A stretch of 10,934 nt of DNA, from NCBI GenBank assembly GCA_027032655.1, contig JALVMZ010000484.1:1-10934 (forward strand). The letters run 5' to 3'. This stretch comes from Desulfobacteraceae bacterium. Lineage in GTDB: Bacteria > Desulfobacterota > DSM-4660 > Desulfatiglandales > JALVMZ01. This document shows positions 7,025 through 10,934 of this stretch, piece after piece; within the stretch, counting starts at the first letter, position 1, and each line of letters begins with the position of its first letter. The notes under the pieces were generated by a model. The model had not been told where the DNA came from. It worked only from the letters and a program-made list of their open reading frames with translations, and did no database searches. A program made the position numbers and the translations under genes.

Positions 7025-8410
7025 CTAATTTGCCGCCTCTGCCTTAATATCAGGATGAATACCTTTATCCTGATATTCTTCAATCCATATCCTATCTGCC
7101 AGCCGAGCCCATCTCTCTGCATACTTATCCATCTCATCCTTATAAACGGTGTATATCTCTTCGGCACCAGGATGAGTAAATCTTGGCCCTATCTTTTCAA
7201 TTACATTTCTCATTACATGGGGGTTATCTATAATCATACATGGACGAAGATGATTGGGGTTGTGTGGCTGACATGACCTTATATATCTGAAAAGGGGGCT
7301 ATTTAATGCCTCTTTAAGCGAGTGTCTCTTTATATTATGAGTGGCTATGTGGGTATATACGCAGGGTTCCACATCACCTTTTGCATTTACATGAAAATAT
7401 CTCCTTGCACCAGCTATGCATCCATCCACATATAGACCATCATTCCAGAAATCCAGCACAAAGATGGGTCTTGTATCGCGGATCCTGATCACCTGCCTTC
7501 TCAAATGATCTCTCTGCCTTGGGGTTACCATGAGGGAAAAATCTGCCCGACCATTTACAGGGATATAAAGAAAATACATCTGTGCAAATGAACCAAGAGA
7601 TATCATCTTATCAATGAATTGGAGTGATGATACGGTATTTACATTGTTCCTGGTCACCGTTGCAGATGTGCCAATTATTACCCTGGCATCCCAAAGGTAT
7701 TCAAATGCCTTCATTATCTTTCTGTAAACCCCTTTGCCTCTCCATTCATCGGTCTCTCTTTCACCGCCCTCAATACTTAAAACAACAGCCACATTACCAA
7801 GCTCAGCAAACCTCTGGGCATACTCCTTGGTCATGAGTGTCCCATTTGAATACACCTGAAAAAATATGGATGGATGCCTCTCAATCATGGTAAAAAGATA
7901 GGGATATATAAGGGGTTCTCCACCCAGGATTGTTACAAAATATATTCCCAGCTCCTCACATTCATCAAGAAGCCTATCAACTACTTCAATGGGAAGCTCT
8001 GGCTTTCTTCCATACCCCAAAGTATAACAGCCCTTGCATCTGAGATTACACCTGAGTGTGGGACTCAAAATCATAATAAATGGTGGTCTAAATCCCAGTT
8101 CCTGCTCCCATCTGTCCCGCTTTTTACCTCCCTCAAACCACGCACCATTAAAAAGGGTCTCAAATAGACGGATTCTCCTCTCTGGTGGAAGGTATTCCAG
8201 AACTCTCCTGAACAGGGCCTTTGCAGGATGATCAGGTTTTTCGAGCAATGATCTTACCTTTGCTATCCCATTTAGCACCTCCGGGTCATTTGTGAGGAAC
8301 TCACCCAGCTTTGTAAGTCTGATGAGATTAGTATCAGATATCTTTGGAAGGAGACTTAGAATCCCCCTCAGGGCCTTATCCCTTCCTGTCCTCTTCAGAC
8401 TCTCCTTCAT
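7025..8410 (-). CDS. Radical SAM protein with possible SPASM-like C-terminal cluster domain
   Basis: This 461-residue protein has a helical N-terminal region of about 110 residues and then a radical SAM core. Cluster cysteines are C121, C125 and C128 (CNLRCKGC), and the SAM-binding GGEP motif is at 163-166. Residues 185-215 (QVYSNGTLMT, VAVVLSIEG) match the usual core strands. After the core come C331, C350, C380 and C391, with NAKGDVEPC around C350. This resembles SPASM/twitch domains that hold auxiliary Fe-S clusters in peptide- and protein-modifying enzymes. Its start overlaps the stop of the NifX-like gene by four bases (ATGA), with a GGAGG site inside that gene, so the two are translationally coupled. 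It is not NifB-like in overall layout. The substrate is unknown: a cofactor, a peptide or the partner protein are all possible. Confidence 0.85.
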   Translation of the reverse strand: MKESLKRTGRDKALRGILSLLPKISDTNLIRLTKLGEFLTNDPEVLNGIAKVRSLLEKPDHPAKALFRRVLEYLPPERRIRLFETLFNGAWFEGGKKRDRWEQELGFRPPFIMILSPTLRCNLRCKGCYTLGYGRKPELPIEVVDRLLDECEELGIYFVTILGGEPLIYPYLFTMIERHPSIFFQVYSNGTLMTKEYAQRFAELGNVAVVLSIEGGERETDEWRGKGVYRKIMKAFEYLWDARVIIGTSATVTRNNVNTVSSLQFIDKMISLGSFAQMYFLYIPVNGRADFSLMVTPRQRDHLRRQVIRIRDTRPIFVLDFWNDGLYVDGCIAGARRYFHVNAKGDVEPCVYTHIATHNIKRHSLKEALNSPLFRYIRSCQPHNPNHLRPCMIIDNPHVMRNVIEKIGPRFTHPGAEEIYTVYKDEMDKYAERWARLADRIWIEEYQDKGIHPDIKAEAAN

Positions 8411-8724
8411 TTTACCAAACCTCCCTCTCTTAATATTTTTTTAATTACCTCCCTTGCCTTCCCCTTCTGGTTGTCCATTACCTTAATTCCTTTTTTGGTT
8501 AACCATTCTTTAAATCTCAATTGAATTCCACCACAGATAAGCCAATCTATTCCGAGATCAACTATCCGTCTTGCAATGTCCATTGGCCCATCTCCTCCTA
8601 CATCCCATTCTGCTTCATGATTAATACTGGCACCATTGGTCTCAATTAATAAAATCCTTGAAGATGTGCCAAAATGAGGTGATATTCTTTCTTTAAACAG
8701 GGGAATTGCTACCTTCATTTCCAT
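8407..8724 (-). CDS. NifX/NafY-like dinitrogenase cofactor-binding family protein
   Basis: This small cytoplasmic protein (105 residues, or 103 from the second ATG at 8718) has the family's opening KVAIPLFKERISPHFG and the central LGIDWLICGGIQLRFKEWLTKKGIKV. These match the RNase H-like fold of NifX, NafY, NifB C-terminal domains and the 'orange protein' of Desulfovibrio, which bind Fe-Mo or other metal-sulfur clusters. One cysteine (in ICGG) and one histidine (in SPHFG) are candidate ligands. The second ATG gives the more usual MKVAIP start; neither has a strong ribosome site. It is the first gene after a sigma-54 promoter and overlaps the radical SAM gene by four bases. No nitrogenase genes are present, so a role in nitrogen fixation is not supported here. 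Family is confident; function is open. Confidence 0.82.
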   Translation of the reverse strand: MEMKVAIPLFKERISPHFGTSSRILLIETNGASINHEAEWDVGGDGPMDIARRIVDLGIDWLICGGIQLRFKEWLTKKGIKVMDNQKGKAREVIKKILREGGLVK

Positions 8725-8768
8725 CCGTTTATGGAAATGATTTATATCTATTTTTAAGATTTAATTTA

Positions 8769-8784
8769 GGCAATTATCATGCCA
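8769..8784 (-). promoter_or_regulatory. Sigma-54 (-24/-12) promoter of the NifX-radical SAM operon
   Basis: The minus strand reads TGGCATGATAATTGCC. This has TGGCA at -24 and TTGC at -12 with the obligatory spacing between GG and GC, only the sixth and last positions departing from TGGCAC-N5-TTGCA. The predicted start is near 8758, giving a leader of about 35-40 bases. An IHF-like site and enhancer dyads lie upstream at typical distances. Confidence 0.75.
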
Positions 8785-8819
8785 GAGATAAGAATCTTTG
8801 GATGGAAAATCGCATGAAA

Positions 8820-8832
8820 TATCAAGATGTTA
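8820..8832 (+). promoter_or_regulatory. IHF binding site consensus
   Basis: TATCAAGATGTTA matches the IHF consensus WATCAA-N4-TTR at every defined position. It lies at about -62 to -74, between the sigma-54 promoter and the upstream dyads, exactly where an IHF bend would bring a bound activator to polymerase. An isolated match could be chance, but the position strengthens it. Confidence 0.6.
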
Positions 8833-8863
8833 ATGACATGGAAATATCGGGGAAACAATAAAT

Positions 8864-8890
8864 GTTTCAATAAATGAAACGGTTTCATTT
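8864..8890. promoter_or_regulatory. Enhancer-like dyads, likely binding sites of the adjacent sigma-54 activator
   Basis: GTTTCA-N5-TGAAAC (8864-8880) overlaps a perfect 19-base palindrome, AAATGAAACGGTTTCATTT (8872-8890). Further GTTTCA copies are at 8894 and 8914. A 17-base dyad with a 5-base spacer is the kind of site bound by Fis-type helix-turn-helix dimers of NtrC-family activators. The cluster lies about 105-130 bases upstream of the predicted sigma-54 start and immediately after the stop codon of the activator gene. Assignment to that protein is inferred from proximity. Confidence 0.65.
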
Positions 8891-8896
8891 TATGTT

Positions 8897-10261
8897 TCAT
8901 CTTATTCCGTATCGTTTCATTTTTCGCCAGAGAGTAGTCCTGCTTATGCCCAGGGCCTTTGCTGCCTGTTCCCTGCCTCTGGGAAACTTCTCAAGAATCG
9001 CCTTTATCTTATCTGCCTCCTTTTTTTCCCTTCCTGATAGCTCCACCAGGGTGTTGGATGAGGCATTTAGCAGGTCTTTTGGAAGATGTTCAGGCATTAT
9101 AAGCCGCCCTTTACACATGACAAATGCATACTCTATCATATTTTCCAGCTCTCTTATATTTCCTGGAAAATCATAATCCAGGAAAATCCTCATTGCTTCG
9201 CTGGACACACCTTCAATGTTTTTTCCCTTAAGCAGGTTGAATTTTTGTATAAAATGCTCGATAAGAAGTGGAATGTCCTCTCTTCTGTCTTTAAGGGGGG
9301 GAAGGGTAATTCTGATTACATTTAATCTATAATAGAGATCATCCCGAAACCTTCCTTCCTGAACCATCTTTTTAAGGTCAAGGTTGGTTGCTGTAATAAG
9401 CCTGAAATCTGCCCTTTGACTCTCAGTGCCGCCAAGGGGGGTAAATTCACCATCCTCTATTACTCTCAGGAGATCAGCCTGAAAGGACTGAGCCGTGGAT
9501 GCAATCTCATCCAGAAACAGTGTCCCATTATTGGCAAGGGAGAATCTTCCTGGCTTGTTTCTTAGTGCTCCAGTAAATGCCCCCCTTACATAGCCAAATA
9601 GCTCTGATTCAAGCAATGTCTCAGGAAGTGCAGCACAATTAACTATCACAAATGGGCCGTCCTTCCTGGGGCTCATATAATGAATGGCCCTTGCTATAAG
9701 CTCCTTTCCAGAGCCTGTTGGCCCTTCTATAAGAACAGCGCTATCGCTTTCTGCAATGTCAGGCAGATATGAGAGTATCTCCCTCATCCTGGGACTCTTT
9801 CCCACAATATCATCTATATGAAATTTCTTATTCAATCCCCTTTTAAATCTTTCAAACTCCGAGATATCATGGAATATCCTAACGCCTCCCACTATCTCGC
9901 CTTTTTTATTCTTAATGGGAATGGTATTTATTTTAACCGTCTTTTCCATTCCTGATTTATCAATTATTGAGACCCGGGTCTTAAATGAAATGCCTCTGTC
10001 TTCTATTCCCTCATCAAGAGGACACGCATTCTCACATATACTTGAGCGAAATATGTCAAAACATTTCTGTCCCACGGCCTCTTCCAGTGAAAAACCTGTA
10101 ATCTTTTCACCCGCTGGATTCAGATATGTAATTGTCTTATCCATATCCACAATAAATGCCCCTTCTGACATATTTTCCACTATTGTTAACAGTTGATTTA
10201 CAGGAATATCTAAAGAGGGCCGATCGGGTAGGTCTTTTTTATCTCTTGCTCCGCTCATCAC
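8897..10261 (-). CDS. Sigma-54-dependent transcriptional activator, PAS-AAA+-Fis
   Basis: This 454-residue enhancer-binding protein opens sigma-54 promoters by ATP hydrolysis. A PAS domain spans about 22-135 (IVENMSEGAFIVDMDKTITYLN) and contains C67, C76 and C80 in CFDIFRSSICENACPL, a possible metal, Fe-S or thiol sensor. The AAA+ domain (about 150-385) has Walker A GPTGSGKE (180-187), the sigma-54-contacting GAFTGA (227-232), Walker B GTLFLDEI (246-253) and the R-fingers region RFRDDLYYRLNV. A Fis-type helix-turn-helix ends the protein (EQAAKALGISRTTLWRKMKRYGI, about 431-453). There is no response-regulator receiver domain, so activation is probably by direct sensing through PAS. The start is GTG at 10261 or ATG at 10258; both lie inside the end of the upstream membrane-protein gene. 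Its stop abuts the GTTTCA dyads that probably are its sites for driving the NifX-radical SAM operon. Confidence 0.9.
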   Translation of the reverse strand: MMSGARDKKDLPDRPSLDIPVNQLLTIVENMSEGAFIVDMDKTITYLNPAGEKITGFSLEEAVGQKCFDIFRSSICENACPLDEGIEDRGISFKTRVSIIDKSGMEKTVKINTIPIKNKKGEIVGGVRIFHDISEFERFKRGLNKKFHIDDIVGKSPRMREILSYLPDIAESDSAVLIEGPTGSGKELIARAIHYMSPRKDGPFVIVNCAALPETLLESELFGYVRGAFTGALRNKPGRFSLANNGTLFLDEIASTAQSFQADLLRVIEDGEFTPLGGTESQRADFRLITATNLDLKKMVQEGRFRDDLYYRLNVIRITLPPLKDRREDIPLLIEHFIQKFNLLKGKNIEGVSSEAMRIFLDYDFPGNIRELENMIEYAFVMCKGRLIMPEHLPKDLLNASSNTLVELSGREKKEADKIKAILEKFPRGREQAAKALGISRTTLWRKMKRYGIR

Positions 10262-10679
10262 TTATCTCTTTTTTAAAAGACCATCTCATAAGGTATATGG
10301 AAATGGTAAAAAGCATTAAATCCCTTATTATATACCACGCCATATTTCCTTTTAATGTCTCTGAGGATTGTGAAAAGCACCCACAATCCACATCCACTCC
10401 CCTTATGAGATTAAATATCATAATAGCAGAAAAAATACCAAGAAGCATGGTTGAGAGCAGAGCACTACCTTCCACAAATATTCCCAGCACCAGAAAGATA
10501 CCAAGAAGACACTCCACCCATGGAAGGATTACAGCCAATGGGGAAATCAAACCATCAGGAACAATTCTGTAATTATAGATTGAAATTGCAAATCCAAAGG
10601 GGTGTAAAATCTTATCAATTCCTGCATACAAAAATATTATCCCCAACAGTATCCGGATTATTTTTATCATCCAAGACAT
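10239..10679 (-). CDS. MauE/DoxX-family membrane protein
   Basis: This 146-residue integral membrane protein has four predicted hydrophobic helices at about residues 5-22, 45-68, 72-93 and 114-132. The opening IIRILLGIIFLYAGIDKILHP and the DVDCGCF motif (C99 and C101) before the last helix are typical of MauE/DoxX-related redox-associated membrane proteins. Family members are linked to disulfide or thiol handling, but the role of this one is unknown. Its 3' end overlaps the sigma-54 activator gene by 23 bases, so they are co-expressed and perhaps functionally linked. An in-frame stop (10686-10688) just upstream limits the start to ATG at 10679 or the ATG at 10670. There is no good ribosome site for either. 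The last residues (SFKKEISDERSKR) form a basic cytoplasmic tail. Confidence 0.8.
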   Translation of the reverse strand: MSWMIKIIRILLGIIFLYAGIDKILHPFGFAISIYNYRIVPDGLISPLAVILPWVECLLGIFLVLGIFVEGSALLSTMLLGIFSAIMIFNLIRGVDVDCGCFSQSSETLKGNMAWYIIRDLMLFTISIYLMRWSFKKEISDERSKR

Positions 10680-10934
10680 ATGCAGTTATTATACTATCCC
10701 TTTTCCACACCCTATTCAATACGGTTTATCTTTCCTCCTCCCAAGGTCCTAAATCATCTTAAAAATGGGAACTGAAGAATCCCTGCTAATAACTTCCTAA
10801 ATAACCAAATTAATCAATAATATACCATAATTAAACATTATATTGTCTTTATATCCTTATCATTCCAGATTATCCAATTGGTATTTGACATTTCATCAAT
10901 AATATCTTAAAAAATTACATATTATCAAAATATT
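10680..10934. other. AT-rich intergenic end of window, no gene supported
   Basis: This 255-base stretch has stop codons in all frames and no coding pattern. The minus strand carries TATAAT (10693-10688) nine bases before the MauE-like ATG, but without a well-spaced -35 box. It also carries an orphan GGGAGGAGG box at about 10736-10744, not followed by a usable start codon. On the plus strand TTGACA (10885-10890) could be part of a rightward promoter, with only a weak TAAAAA at 17 bases. None of these is strong enough to call separately. Confidence 0.5.

Noticed and set aside
8864..8920. Repeated GTTTCA units considered as a short CRISPR-like or satellite array
   Set aside because: Units are only 6-9 bases, spacing is irregular (18, 12, 20) and one unit is inverted; this fits protein-binding half-sites.
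8874..9176. Plus-strand open frame of 100 codons beginning in the GTTTCA repeat region
   Set aside because: It is antisense to the well-supported helix-turn-helix and AAA+ coding sequence, has no ribosome site and shows no recognisable domain.
10156..10572. Plus-strand open frame of 138 codons across the activator/MauE junction
   Set aside because: Both genes on the minus strand have family motifs, while this frame has none and no ribosome site.
10714..10744. Orphan GGGAGGAGG on the minus strand as the ribosome site of a small gene starting at TTG 10719
   Set aside because: The spacing to TTG is about 14 bases, too long, and the resulting frame is out of register with the MauE-like gene and matches nothing recognisable.

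Overview
The window looks like part of the chromosome of a low-GC, Gram-negative, probably anaerobic bacterium. Supporting signs are a periplasmic binding protein with a Sec signal, a sigma-54 promoter with an IHF-type site and an NtrC-family activator, radical SAM and dinitrogenase-cofactor-type proteins, and a branched-chain-type ABC transporter fused into an operon with an acyl-CoA synthetase. The set is reminiscent of Desulfobacterota (the former Deltaproteobacteria), but no rRNA or other taxonomic marker is present, so this is an inference. I count ten protein genes and no RNA genes, mobile elements or CRISPR arrays.

Region 1 (1-4038, minus strand) is an uptake and activation operon. A periplasmic substrate-binding protein is followed by a LivG-type ATPase and a long-chain-type acyl-CoA synthetase. 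A strong Shine-Dalgarno box at the left edge implies that the operon continues beyond the window, probably with the missing permeases and second ATPase. A good sigma-70 promoter lies at 4110-4138.

Region 2 (4039-6977, plus strand after a 378-bp divergent intergenic region) is a fatty-acid beta-oxidation electron-transfer module. It holds a FadR-type TetR repressor and etfB-etfA, the two subunits of the electron-transfer flavoprotein. An 18-bp operator, TGAATGAGCGGTCATTCA, overlaps the -10 region of the repressor's own promoter and has the form of the Bacillus FadR operator. etfB appears to have a second promoter and a hairpin at the start of its leader. Together, regions 1 and 2 suggest import of a carboxylic acid, its activation to acyl-CoA, and transfer of electrons from acyl-CoA dehydrogenation to ETF, with acyl-CoA as the likely inducer.

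Region 3 (7025-10679, minus strand) converges on etfA across a perfect 10-bp hairpin. Reading leftward, it encodes a four-helix MauE/DoxX membrane protein with a CGC motif, a PAS-AAA+-Fis sigma-54 activator whose PAS domain carries three clustered cysteines, a small NifX/NafY-like protein, and a radical SAM protein with four possible auxiliary-cluster cysteines. The gap between activator and NifX gene holds a complete enhancer layout: GTTTCA/TGAAAC dyads, an exact IHF consensus match, and a -24/-12 promoter with correct spacing. The activator therefore probably drives the NifX-radical SAM pair. This regulated pair, with a possibly redox-sensing regulator, is the least explained and most interesting part of the window.

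The right end (10680-10934) is AT-rich and holds no gene that I can support.
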